Below are positions 1 through 7,205 of a DNA stretch of 8,243 nt, piece after piece. Below the pieces are notes generated by a model, which worked only from the letters and a program-made list of their open reading frames with translations, searched no databases and was not told the DNA's origin. Position 1 is the first letter of the stretch; every line of letters begins with the position of its first letter. The position numbers and the translations under genes were made by a program. This stretch comes from an uncultured Lachnospiraceae bacterium (GTDB lineage Bacteria; Bacillota; Clostridia; Lachnospirales; Lachnospiraceae): assembly GCA_910585995.1 (NCBI GenBank), contig CAJUGG010000033.1, forward strand, positions 1-8,243. The letters are read 5' to 3'.

Positions 1-551
1 ATCCTTTGCTCTGTCACGATCATCTCCGGCAGGATATCATGCGCCTCAAAAGGCACTTCCTCAAAGACTTGAAACTCAAATGCCAGTGCAATATGTACAA
101 GCCCCGGATGTTTCTCCAGATAGCGGTCATAAAAACCGCCGCCGTATCCTACCCGGTGGCATGCCACATCAAACGCAACTCCCGGCATCAAAAGAAGCCC
201 TTTCTCAGTCTCACACAGGGCACATTCCTTTTTTGGCTCCATAATGCCAAAGCTTCCAGGCTCTAAGTCCTCTAAGCTTTCCATATAATAATAGTGCATA
301 ATACCATTGCCATCCACTCTGGGAGCGGCCACTTTTTTACCGTCCTTCCACGCCTGTGCCATCAAAAGCCTCGTCTCCACTTCCCGTTTGGCGTCTACAT
401 AGGCCAGAAGAATCTCTGCCTCCTGATAAGCATTCAGGCTTACAAACTGCTCCATAATCCGCATACTTGCCTGATGCAGTTCTGTAGTATCTGCATTGGC
501 TCTGCGTTTTTTTACTTCCGTTCTAATCTCTGCTTTTCTGTTTTTTTCCAT
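1..551 (-). CDS. 5-formyltetrahydrofolate cyclo-ligase (3' end cut by window)
   Basis: Cytosolic enzyme that converts 5-formyl-tetrahydrofolate to 5,10-methenyl-tetrahydrofolate with ATP (5-FCL, YgfA/MTHFS family), returning the folate to one-carbon metabolism. I translated 183 codons with no stop before the window edge. The family is about 180-200 residues, so only a few C-terminal residues are missing. The N-terminus is basic (MEKNRKAEIRTEVKKRRA), as usual for the family. The signature LLLMPGVAFD occupies about residues 119-128, and the nucleotide/substrate loop GYGGGFYDRYL is at 135-145. The C-terminal VPFEAHDILPEMIVTE block also fits. The ATG at 551 has GGAGAG four bases upstream, lying inside the end of the preceding DUF896 gene. 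The 29-base overlap suggests coupled translation. The identification is firm. Confidence 0.93.
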   Translation of the reverse strand, partial: MEKNRKAEIRTEVKKRRANADTTELHQASMRIMEQFVSLNAYQEAEILLAYVDAKREVETRLLMAQAWKDGKKVAAPRVDGNGIMHYYYMESLEDLEPGSFGIMEPKKECALCETEKGLLLMPGVAFDVACHRVGYGGGFYDRYLEKHPGLVHIALAFEFQVFEEVPFEAHDILPEMIVTEQR

Positions 552-750
552 ATTTCTCTCCAAGATTTACAATCGTTCCGTCTGCTTCCTGCATATCAAT
601 ATTGTCAAGTTGGCTTTTTAAGTTCTTTCTGACATCTGCTAAAAATTCCTGCCTGAGAAGCTGTTGTTCTTTTTTCTCTTCCTCTGTCAGTCCTTTTGCC
701 TTAGCCAAATGCGCCAGCTCATTGATTCTGGCAATCTTTGCCTCATTCAT
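523..750 (-). CDS. DUF896 family protein (YnzC-like)
   Basis: Small cytosolic protein of 75 residues, the usual length for DUF896. The N-terminal half contains the family hallmark: AKIARINELAHLAKAKGLT, then EEEKKEQQLLRQEFLADVRKN. In B. subtilis YnzC this region forms a two-helix hairpin. The C-terminus (NLGEKYGKKQKSRD) is polar and probably disordered. The molecular function of the family is not known. YnzC belongs to the SOS-regulated yneA operon in Bacillus, but I see no LexA-type GAAC-N4-GTTC box here and the context differs. An AAGGA ribosome site lies 8 bases before the ATG. The gene overlaps the start of the folate cyclo-ligase gene by 29 bases, and 78 bases separate it from the BofC-like gene upstream. 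Confidence 0.92.
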   Translation of the reverse strand: MNEAKIARINELAHLAKAKGLTEEEKKEQQLLRQEFLADVRKNLKSQLDNIDMQEADGTIVNLGEKYGKKQKSRD

Positions 751-828
751 ATTCTATATCCTTCCTGGGGCACATCGTTCCTATGGCCTTATCTACTAAT
801 TTACAACATCCTGCCTGCAAAGACAATC

Positions 829-1263
829 CTAACTTGTATAATTTTCAAGAAAATTGTACAATTCTTCCTCGTTCTTCAAAAATTTCCCCTGTCGAATCTC
901 CTCCTGCAGCTCGATGGGAAGGATGTCCATAATCACATCGGTATATTCATAGACCACATTTTCCGGCAGACTGTAGACGGTCACATAGTCATTGTTGTCC
1001 ACTAAGACAAACTGATAGCTCTCTCCATTCACTTCTTCCATGGGTTCCTGGGGCAAAAGCGGTGTATATTCGGTCTTAGAAACCTCCTCCTGGACAGTAG
1101 CCTGCCCAGGATTACTTCTGGCCGGAACCGTCTCCACTAATTCTGTACCTTGTTGATTCTGCGGAGAGGTCTTGGGATCTTTTCCAAAGAGCCAGACAGA
1201 ACATGCGATCACGATACACAGCGCGCCGACGGAGAGGCAGATTCCTAATACTTTTCTAGACAT
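829..1263 (-). CDS. Membrane-anchored BofC-like C-terminal domain protein
   Basis: Protein of 144 residues. Residues 5-26 form one hydrophobic segment after a basic MSRK start, predicting an N-terminal anchor or uncleaved signal with the rest outside the membrane. Residues 27-80 are a polar, Pro/Gln/Glu-rich linker. Residues 81-143 (FVLVDNNDYVTVY, VYEYTDVIMDILP, LQEEIRQGKFLKNEEELYNFLENYTS) match my recollection of the BofC C-terminal domain: a tyrosine-rich strand, a T-D-I...LP turn, then a helix ending LYxxLExYxS. In Bacillus, BofC acts between the forespore membranes and restrains the SpoIVB protease that triggers pro-sigma-K processing. Here only that domain type is visible, so the role is inferred. 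The ATG at 1263 is chosen over an in-frame upstream start because AAGGAGG sits 7 bases before it and the membrane segment follows. A sigma-G-like promoter lies directly upstream. Confidence 0.72.
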   Translation of the reverse strand: MSRKVLGICLSVGALCIVIACSVWLFGKDPKTSPQNQQGTELVETVPARSNPGQATVQEEVSKTEYTPLLPQEPMEEVNGESYQFVLVDNNDYVTVYSLPENVVYEYTDVIMDILPIELQEEIRQGKFLKNEEELYNFLENYTS

Positions 1264-1283
1264 AATAAAACCTCCTTTTCCTA

Positions 1284-1313
1284 TAGTATGAACTGGAAAA
1301 AAGAGGTTTATAC
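1284..1313 (-). promoter_or_regulatory. Candidate forespore sigma-G promoter of the BofC-like gene
   Basis: On the minus strand the -35 element is GTATA (1313-1309). Eighteen bases follow, then CATACTA (1290-1284). CATACTA is exactly the classic Bacillus sigma-G -10 sequence, and GTATA fits the relaxed GHATR form of the -35 element at the expected 18-base spacing. The predicted start near 1277 would give a leader of about 14 bases beginning at the AAGGAGG ribosome site. The consensus is recalled from B. subtilis, and there is no direct evidence of activity. Confidence 0.5.
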
Positions 1314-1333
1314 GGACAAAAGGAAGAACTCGG

Positions 1334-2995
1334 CTATAAAAGTCTGAGTTTTTTTGCAACTGCCACGATCATGGTTCCTTTTGGGAGGCCTAAAAGTTCT
1401 TTTTCTTTGACACCTTTTAATAACAACAAGACAATGCCATAGACAAGCACAGCCAACACACAAGCGGCAAGAGTCGCGATGGTATTTTGTTTTGTCAGGC
1501 TCATCAGTCCCAGATGGGCACCATAAGCGGCACCTCCCATCACTGCGGAAGAGATCAGAGGAACCAGAAAAGTCCTTATGATCTCCTGCCGGTAACGCAT
1601 ATAGCGGGCAATCGACAGCGAATTAAGAATACACATCATCACTGCAAAAAAGATATTAGCCCATACCACCGCATAGATATTCAGATCCGTAAAACGAATC
1701 AGCACCACCAAAAGTACAATATGTAGCACAAGAGAGATGGCTGCATGGATCACCGGGAGACGCATCTTGTCCATCCCCTGCAGGATTCCGTTCGTCAACG
1801 TGGACATCCCATAGAAGACCACCGAAGCTGTACCAATCCGCAAAAGTCCGGCAGAGACTTCTAGATGACTTCTAGAGCCAAACAAAAGTTCAAGTATCGG
1901 GGCTGCGAGTACAGACAGTCCCACTGCGCAGGGGATACAGATAATCATCACAAAACGGATGGAATTTTCCGTCTTTCGCTTCATCTCCCGGCGGTCTTTA
2001 TTGACTCTGGCTTTGGTCATGGCAGGAATCGTGGAAGCAGCCATGGCAGAAGCTACCGCGATGGGCACATTGGTCAGAAGCTTATACTCTCCGCTGAAGA
2101 TGCCCCACAGCTCATCGATCTTCATACTGTTGTATTTTTTCGCTTCCATCAGATGCTTAAAGATCCCCTGGTCGATGATGCCGCTGACATTGTAGACAGC
2201 TGTGCTTAAGATCACCGGCAGGATAGTAAGAAGCAGCAGAGAATAGATCTCTCTTGTGGATTCCACCCGTCCAAGCCTGTCCTGAAGTCTTTTTTTCTTC
2301 ATCACACTGCTGTATACAAACATAATAAAGCATAAAAAGACAAGTCCGGCCAACGCCCCTGCTCCGGTTCCAAACGTACTTCCCGCTGCACCGAACGCAT
2401 AGGCAGCCGTCTCTTTGGAGTAAAGTGCATCCACCTTTGCACCATATTGAAACAGATACCAGGCAGCCCCGATACTGACCGCGGCATTGATCACCTGTTC
2501 CACGATCTGGGAGACCGCTGTGGGAATCATCGAACCCAGTCCCTGAAAATATCCCCGGATACAGCCCATCAGCGCCACGATCAGGATCGTAGGAGCCAGC
2601 ACCTGGAGCGCCAAGCGGCTCTGTGGCGTATTGACCACCACATCACTGAAAAACCCGGCTCCGAAGTAGATGAGCAGGGAGCCGAGTCCTCCAGAGACCA
2701 GGGCAAAGACCAGCGTACACTGAAAGATCTTGTACGCTGCTCTTACCTGACCTTTTGCCATCCGGGCAGATACCATCTTCGACACCGCCAGAGGCAGACT
2801 GAAAGAGGAGATCAAAAGTACCATGGAATATACTTCATAAGCGGCAGAATAATAGCTGTTGCCAACTGGTCCTAAGATTCTTGTGACCGGCACCCGATAG
2901 AGAAGGCCGATCATCCGGACTAAGATGGATGCAACTGCCAAGATGCCTCCCTGCACAATATAGTTTGTTTTCTGCTTATGATTCTTTGTACCCAT
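1334..2995 (-). CDS. SpoVB/YtgP-family polysaccharide or lipid II flippase (MATE/MOP superfamily)
   Basis: Integral membrane protein of 553 residues, normal length for the SpoVB/YtgP/YkvU group (COG2244, MOP superfamily), with roughly 12-14 hydrophobic segments across its length. Recognisable early signatures are VRMIGLLYRVPVTRILGP (26-43), YYSAAYEVYSMVLLISSF (48-65) with LPLAVSKMVS after it, and RGYFQGLGSMIPTAVSQIVEQ (147-167). Later helices include GTASVVFYGMSTLTNGILQG. Bacillus relatives export lipid-linked cell-wall precursors: YtgP (also called MurJ) is a lipid II flippase and SpoVB is needed for spore cortex. The sequence alone does not decide between vegetative and cortex roles, but the neighbouring sporulation genes lean toward cortex. 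The ATG at 2995 has GAGG about 12 bases upstream, a rather long spacing. The gene follows the DUF3048 gene by 28 bases, so it is probably co-transcribed. Confidence 0.9.
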   Translation of the reverse strand: MGTKNHKQKTNYIVQGGILAVASILVRMIGLLYRVPVTRILGPVGNSYYSAAYEVYSMVLLISSFSLPLAVSKMVSARMAKGQVRAAYKIFQCTLVFALVSGGLGSLLIYFGAGFFSDVVVNTPQSRLALQVLAPTILIVALMGCIRGYFQGLGSMIPTAVSQIVEQVINAAVSIGAAWYLFQYGAKVDALYSKETAAYAFGAAGSTFGTGAGALAGLVFLCFIMFVYSSVMKKKRLQDRLGRVESTREIYSLLLLTILPVILSTAVYNVSGIIDQGIFKHLMEAKKYNSMKIDELWGIFSGEYKLLTNVPIAVASAMAASTIPAMTKARVNKDRREMKRKTENSIRFVMIICIPCAVGLSVLAAPILELLFGSRSHLEVSAGLLRIGTASVVFYGMSTLTNGILQGMDKMRLPVIHAAISLVLHIVLLVVLIRFTDLNIYAVVWANIFFAVMMCILNSLSIARYMRYRQEIIRTFLVPLISSAVMGGAAYGAHLGLMSLTKQNTIATLAACVLAVLVYGIVLLLLKGVKEKELLGLPKGTMIVAVAKKLRLL

Positions 2996-3023
2996 AGATG
3001 TTTACATCCTCTTTACGTATAGT

Positions 3024-4205
3024 TTACTTTTCAAATACCACTGGTCTGCCGTCCACGGACACGCTGTCTCCATATTCCTGCCAGATATTACAGATCCAGG
3101 TCTTTCCCTGGTTAAAGATGATCTCATGGCCATATTCATCATAATATTTGGCCGGACTGTCGTCTCCGCCCCACCGGCTCCAGCGGCCTTTGATCATCTT
3201 TCCATTGGTAAATACAATACAGTTTCCTTCCCCATGCACACCAAATGCCAGATAGTCGTGACTGTCCCTGACTTCTCCATGGCAATACTGAAAGACCACG
3301 TTTTTCACAGTCAGCGGACTGCCATCCATCTCATCGGTCTGCTTTGCTCCGTACTGATAGCGGTAATAGAGTCCATCCGAGGCATCATAGACAAAATAAG
3401 CCTGTACCCCGCCATAGCCGCCCTTGTCACCCTTTTCTCCCGGACAGATCCTGATTGCATCTGGCTTATTTTGGTAATCTGCCTGCTCGCCGTCTGCCGC
3501 AAAAGTGAATTTGGGGGTAAAATCTTCCCGGTACTTAAGGGAATACCCTCTTTGTTCGATCCCCTTTTTCAGCTTGTCGATAAACAGATAGCCAGTATAC
3601 TCTGTCGCATAACCTGGCCGTTTGATCCGTTCAAAGGCAATGGATGTGGGCTTTTCTATCCCTTTGTTGGCCTGACTGATGTTATCCACCCGATCACTGT
3701 TCAGCAGATCCGCCACATAGGGAACAGCCAGTCCCCAGTGACAGTAGATGGCATCATATTCCAGTGCAGTATAGACATAATAATCCCGGCTGGAACGTAC
3801 CGGGCCGATATGGTCCAGTCCGTCAAGCTCCTCAAAGATCCCCATCAGACGGGTGATACGGCCTTCCACACAAGCTTCATAGATCACGCTTGCTTTAGAA
3901 AGCCCATACTGCGGCAGCGCCGCTTTGTTGTTGGGAATCATGACCGCAATCGGCCTTCGGTTTCCCACAGAGGCATCCACTTTCTGCCCTGTGAGATAGC
4001 TGTGCACCTGTCCTTCTCCTGCGTCATGTTCCTTATTGACAGGATAGAGATACTCCTGCTTTTCTTCTGTGTCTTTGGTCGTTTCTGTCTCTTCTAAGAT
4101 CCCTGCCATATCAAGACCCGCATCCGGGATCTCCTCCTTGCCGGCACATCCGATTGCCAGCATGGATACAAGGCTAAAAGCCGTCAGAATCTTCCATCTT
4201 CTCAT
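3024..4205 (-). CDS. DUF3048 domain lipoprotein (YerB-like)
   Basis: Predicted extracytoplasmic lipoprotein of 393 residues. Residues 1-20 (MRRWKILTAFSLVSMLAIGC) form a signal peptide with Cys20 as the likely lipidated residue. The lipobox AIGC has Ala rather than Leu at -3, which is slightly atypical. A charged linker (about 21-65) follows. The N-terminal DUF3048 domain has RRPIAVMIPNN, LPQYGLSKASVIYEA, EGRITRLMGIFE and IGPVRSSRDYY. The C-terminal domain ends with FTNGKMIKGRWSRW, YGHEIIFNQGKTWI and a final strand. Length and domain order agree with YerB-type proteins, whose biochemical function is unknown. GAGGGAG lies 6 bases before the ATG, and only 14 bases separate it from ybeY, so it is likely in the same transcript. 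Confidence 0.9.
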   Translation of the reverse strand: MRRWKILTAFSLVSMLAIGCAGKEEIPDAGLDMAGILEETETTKDTEEKQEYLYPVNKEHDAGEGQVHSYLTGQKVDASVGNRRPIAVMIPNNKAALPQYGLSKASVIYEACVEGRITRLMGIFEELDGLDHIGPVRSSRDYYVYTALEYDAIYCHWGLAVPYVADLLNSDRVDNISQANKGIEKPTSIAFERIKRPGYATEYTGYLFIDKLKKGIEQRGYSLKYREDFTPKFTFAADGEQADYQNKPDAIRICPGEKGDKGGYGGVQAYFVYDASDGLYYRYQYGAKQTDEMDGSPLTVKNVVFQYCHGEVRDSHDYLAFGVHGEGNCIVFTNGKMIKGRWSRWGGDDSPAKYYDEYGHEIIFNQGKTWICNIWQEYGDSVSVDGRPVVFEK

Positions 4206-4219
4206 AAGTCTCCCTCGCT

Positions 4220-4717
4220 TTATCTTCTGATATTCAGATGATCCAGTATGGCAGACTGTCTTGCTTCCATATGAGAGGCTTCGTCGTCTGTCATATGGTC
4301 ATACCCCAGCAAGTGTAACATACTATGCGCGATAAGAAAAGCGTATTCTCTCTTCCTTTTATGGTTATATCTGTCAGCCTGTTCGGCCACCTTGTCCAAA
4401 GACAAGATAATATCCCCCAAAAAAAGCTCTCCGCTGTCTGGATTAAAGCTATCCGCTTCATGCGTCTCTGCAAAGGAAAAATCTCCCGGCGTATCAAACG
4501 TAAGCTGCGGAAAAGACAGTACATCCGTCGGGCGGTCGATCCCGCGATACTCCAGATTGATCTTATGGATCTCTTCATCCGATACCAAAAGCAGGCTGAC
4601 TTCTGCCTCATAGGGACAGCCTTCTTCTTCTAATACCTGCCCTATTACTTCTCTTGCGACCGCCTCATACTCAAGACCGAGTTCCAGGTCGTATTCTTTT
4701 TCGATGTTTAGTGTCAT
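4220..4717 (-). CDS. ybeY: rRNA maturation endoribonuclease YbeY
   Basis: Zinc-dependent single-strand endoribonuclease of the UPF0054 family, involved in 16S rRNA 3'-end maturation and ribosome quality control. The protein has 165 residues, normal for the family. The zinc site HSMLHLLGYDH places ligands at His131, His135 and His141. Upstream are the conserved block NLEYRGIDRPTDVLSFP (54-70, including Arg58) and ELFLGDIILS (97-106). The start is ATG 4717, with AGGAG a few bases upstream. A longer in-frame reading to 4801 is possible but would add residues unlike the family and lies deep inside phoH. The first 47 bases overlap the end of phoH in another frame, so translation is probably coupled. 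Confidence 0.95.
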   Translation of the reverse strand: MTLNIEKEYDLELGLEYEAVAREVIGQVLEEEGCPYEAEVSLLLVSDEEIHKINLEYRGIDRPTDVLSFPQLTFDTPGDFSFAETHEADSFNPDSGELFLGDIILSLDKVAEQADRYNHKRKREYAFLIAHSMLHLLGYDHMTDDEASHMEARQSAILDHLNIRR

Positions 4718-5693
4718 GGCTCTCCTTTCTCGGAGCAGTTTTCTTCTCGTACTCTTCATAGGCTGTGACAATCCTCTGTACCAGCGGATGTCGTACCACA
4801 TCTTTGCTTGTCAGTGTACAAAATGAGATGCCTTCCACTCTGCCAAGTACCTTTTGTGCCACTTCAAGACCCGATTTTACATCGGGCGACAAGTCTTTTT
4901 GGGTGGCGTCTCCTGTGACCACCACTTTGGAGCCAAACCCAATCCTGGTCAAAAACATCTTCATCTGGGCCTGTGTGGTATTCTGCGCCTCATCTAAGAT
5001 AATAAAAGCATTATCCAGCGTACGCCCGCGCATATAGGCAAGTGGCGCTACCTCAATCAAGCCCTTTTCCATATTTTTGTGAAAACTGTCCGGACCCATA
5101 ATCTGATACAGCGCATCATAGAGCGGCCGCAGATACGGGTCCACCTTGCTCTGCAGATCCCCCGGCAAAAATCCCAGTTTCTCCCCTGCCTCGATGGCAG
5201 GTCTTGTCAGGATAATCCGCTCTACCTCTCCGGATTTAAAAGCCGTAATTGCCATCGCCATGGCCAGATACGTCTTACCTGTACCGGCAGGCCCGATGCC
5301 AAAGACGATCATATCCTTGCGGATTGCATCCACATATTGTTTTTGCCCCAATGTCTTAGGCTTGATGGACTTGCCGCTGATGGTATGGCAGATCAGCTCC
5401 TCATCAATCGCCAGCAGCGCACCCTTTTGATGCTCCATAGCCATCGCTAACGCATAGTCTACATTCTGTTCGGTGATCTGACTTCCGCGCCTGGATAATT
5501 CCACCAGCTCTAAAAGCACCTGCTTTGCGCTGTCGATCTGGATCTCACTGCCCATCAACTTTAACTTTCCATCACGGGAGACCACGGTCACTCCGATCGT
5601 TCTCTCAATCTTTTTTAAATACATATCAAACTGTCCGCAGACATTTTGTTCATGCTCGGACGGAATATCAAAAATATTTTCTTCAACTGTCAC
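4671..5693 (-). CDS. phoH: PhoH family P-loop ATPase
   Basis: Cytosolic ATPase of the PhoH/PhoL (YbeZ) family, commonly encoded beside ybeY and thought to act in RNA metabolism with it. With the GTG start at 5693 the protein has 340 residues. Residues 20-66 form the N-terminal RNA-binding-like part (FDMYLKKIERTIGVTVVSRDG). Walker A is GPAGTGKT (134-141), Walker B IILDEAQN (231-238), a sensor-like VVVTGDATQKDLS follows at about 257-269, and RHPLVQRIV is at about 301-309. The GTG is preferred to an upstream TTG at 5729 because VTVEENIF resembles the usual family start, although its AGAGGG site is about 11 bases away. It overlaps the yqfD stop by 11 bases. The basic tail after about residue 316 (KKTAPRKESHDTKHRKR) overlaps ybeY. 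In Bacillus pgpH separates these two genes, and it is absent here. Confidence 0.93.
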   Translation of the reverse strand: MTVEENIFDIPSEHEQNVCGQFDMYLKKIERTIGVTVVSRDGKLKLMGSEIQIDSAKQVLLELVELSRRGSQITEQNVDYALAMAMEHQKGALLAIDEELICHTISGKSIKPKTLGQKQYVDAIRKDMIVFGIGPAGTGKTYLAMAMAITAFKSGEVERIILTRPAIEAGEKLGFLPGDLQSKVDPYLRPLYDALYQIMGPDSFHKNMEKGLIEVAPLAYMRGRTLDNAFIILDEAQNTTQAQMKMFLTRIGFGSKVVVTGDATQKDLSPDVKSGLEVAQKVLGRVEGISFCTLTSKDVVRHPLVQRIVTAYEEYEKKTAPRKESHDTKHRKRIRPGTRS

Positions 5694-6924
5694 TGATGTC
5701 TGTTCCCTCTTCCTGCTTTGGTACTGCAATCTCAGGAGCCTGTTCTTTTACAGCGGACTCCTCCAGAACATATGTTCCGGCAGCGGTACATGTATCACTG
5801 TTGATTTCTATTTTAACATTATTTTCAATAATTTGCAGTCCCTTTATTCTTAATTTTTCTAAAAATAGTAAAAGCTCTTCCTTTGCATGATCTGCAGCTT
5901 CTTTTTTGGTGTAAACGGCATCATTTGGCGTATATTCCTGTTCGGTAATTTTGCCAAGCACCACGGGAAGATAAAAATTTTCCGTAATCTTTAATGGCAG
6001 TTCACTGGTGATGGAATCCGAATGTTCAAATGCATTTCTGAAAGGAAGTGCAAAATCCAGCCGTTTCCTGCCAATGGTCAGATAAAACATCGTGTGTTTT
6101 TTCCCCGTGTAGATCTTCTTCACATAGTGCATCGGAAAACTTTCTTCGTAATATTCGCTTCTTCGCAGCAAAATATCTGCATCCGCATGTACATAATACG
6201 TATTGGACACTTCCCCTGCATCATCTAAGATCTCCACCTTACTGCCGACGAGCAGATCCCCCTTTTCCACTTCCATCCCCTCCGACACCGCCGGAGTGCC
6301 GCTTCGCACAATGATGGATACGATGGTTCCGGACTCGGATGCCACCAGATCTGCCGGCTCTTCCCCTGGTATCTCTTGAGGGACGGCGTCTTCATTTTCC
6401 TGTATATGGATAATCAGCCTTGTGCCCTTCACCTCCGCAGACGTCCAGGTAATCTCCGGAAAATGTTCCCGAAGCTTTGCCTCGATCTCCTCTCCATGCA
6501 CATCCCTTTTGGCCATGCCATGCAAGATCTGTTCACTGGCCAGATAATCTAAGATCACCTGATCACTTAAGCTGTAATTTCCTTCCACATGGATATTCCA
6601 GATAAATAAAGACAGCACATACAAAAGCGCAGCGCCTAAAAGTGCTCCGCCCCCAAACAATTTCCGGCTCTGATAGCGGTACAGCCAAAAAGGCAGACCA
6701 TGGCGCTCCAAGATCACGATTTTGGTCTTCGTCTTTCGAACCAATGGACGAAGCTTTCGAAAACCGTTTAGGCTGACACACATCTCATACTCCGTTCCCA
6801 CCGAACGAAGCCCCCACAGCACAATATGATGATGACTGCACAGATTCAAAAAACGTTCCGGCGAATAGCCGGACAGTCTGATAACCACATAGCCTTTTAA
6901 AAGTTTCAAAAGATCTGTCAACAA
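5683..6924 (-). CDS. yqfD: Sporulation protein YqfD
   Basis: Membrane protein of the YqfD family, conserved in endospore formers and usually paired with YqfC. B. subtilis yqfD is expressed in the mother cell under sigma-E. The protein has 413 residues. The N-terminal cytoplasmic domain (1-88) begins LLKGYVVIRLSGYSPERFLN, typical for the family. One membrane segment spans about 90-110 (GGGALLGAALLYVLSLFIWN), followed by a POTRA-like stretch IHVEGNYSLSDQVILDYL and a long extracytoplasmic part rich in beta strands (for example ESGTIVSIIVRSGTPAVSEG, then VEKGDLLVGS). The start is TTG 6924, as the first in-frame ATG is near residue 48, inside the conserved domain. GGAG lies 10 bases upstream. It overlaps the yqfC stop by 7 bases. 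The exact molecular role is unknown. Confidence 0.92.
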   Translation of the reverse strand: MLTDLLKLLKGYVVIRLSGYSPERFLNLCSHHHIVLWGLRSVGTEYEMCVSLNGFRKLRPLVRKTKTKIVILERHGLPFWLYRYQSRKLFGGGALLGAALLYVLSLFIWNIHVEGNYSLSDQVILDYLASEQILHGMAKRDVHGEEIEAKLREHFPEITWTSAEVKGTRLIIHIQENEDAVPQEIPGEEPADLVASESGTIVSIIVRSGTPAVSEGMEVEKGDLLVGSKVEILDDAGEVSNTYYVHADADILLRRSEYYEESFPMHYVKKIYTGKKHTMFYLTIGRKRLDFALPFRNAFEHSDSITSELPLKITENFYLPVVLGKITEQEYTPNDAVYTKKEAADHAKEELLLFLEKLRIKGLQIIENNVKIEINSDTCTAAGTYVLEESAVKEQAPEIAVPKQEEGTDISDS

Positions 6925-7193
6925 TAACGGATTTCTCCAATCTCACCCGATATTTTCATCTCATCTTCTGTATAATAGTCGATATGCAGCCCTTCCCCGC
7001 ACAGCGTCATCTGGCAGGTCTTTGTCTGCAGCCGAATCCTTTGTTCCGTATATTCGATAATGCCGCGATAATTCTCCACATACGCCTCACTTCTCCCTGT
7101 CACGGTCAGAACCGCAGCGCCCATTACCAGATCCTTAGGAAGCTTCAGCTTCTCCGCCATCTGCTCTCTTAACTTCATGCCATACCCGCTCAT
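6918..7193 (-). CDS. yqfC: Sporulation protein YqfC
   Basis: Small protein of the YqfC/YabP-like family, 91 residues, typical in length. The family core is visible: KLKLPKDLVMGAAVLTVTG (residues 15-33), NYRGIIEYTEQRIRLQTK (41-58), then LHIDYYTEDEMKISGEIGEI (69-88). In B. subtilis yqfC is a sigma-E-dependent sporulation gene immediately before yqfD, as here. The start is uncertain. ATG 7193 has no clear ribosome site. An in-frame ATG five codons on (MKLRE) also lacks one, and one eleven codons on (MAEKL) follows a weak AGAGAG. The conserved core is unaffected by the choice. The 39 bases upstream contain a possible promoter. Confidence 0.9.
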   Translation of the reverse strand: MSGYGMKLREQMAEKLKLPKDLVMGAAVLTVTGRSEAYVENYRGIIEYTEQRIRLQTKTCQMTLCGEGLHIDYYTEDEMKISGEIGEIRYC

Positions 7194-7205
7194 GACGTTT
7201 ATTAA

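Noticed and set aside
751..828. Possible sigma-A promoter (TTGTCT, 17 bases, TAAATT) before the DUF896 gene.
   Set aside because: Each element matches only four of six positions, no better than chance in AT-rich sequence, and no terminator separates the gene from upstream transcription.
1327..1355. Terminator-like hairpin (AACTCGG / CTGAGTT, 10-base loop) followed by a T run on the plus strand.
   Set aside because: No plus-strand gene precedes it. On the minus strand the stem has an A-C mismatch and no T run follows directly, so it is not called as a terminator of the flippase gene.
2996..3023. Possible sigma-E-like TATACGTA box and repeated GTAAA motifs between the DUF3048 and flippase genes.
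   Set aside because: Poor consensus match and wrong spacing to any -35; the gap is only 28 bases and co-transcription explains it.
3126..4097. Long plus-strand open frame of about 320 codons opposite the DUF3048 gene.
   Set aside because: It is a shadow of a well-supported minus-strand gene. The protein shows no family features and no ribosome site was found.
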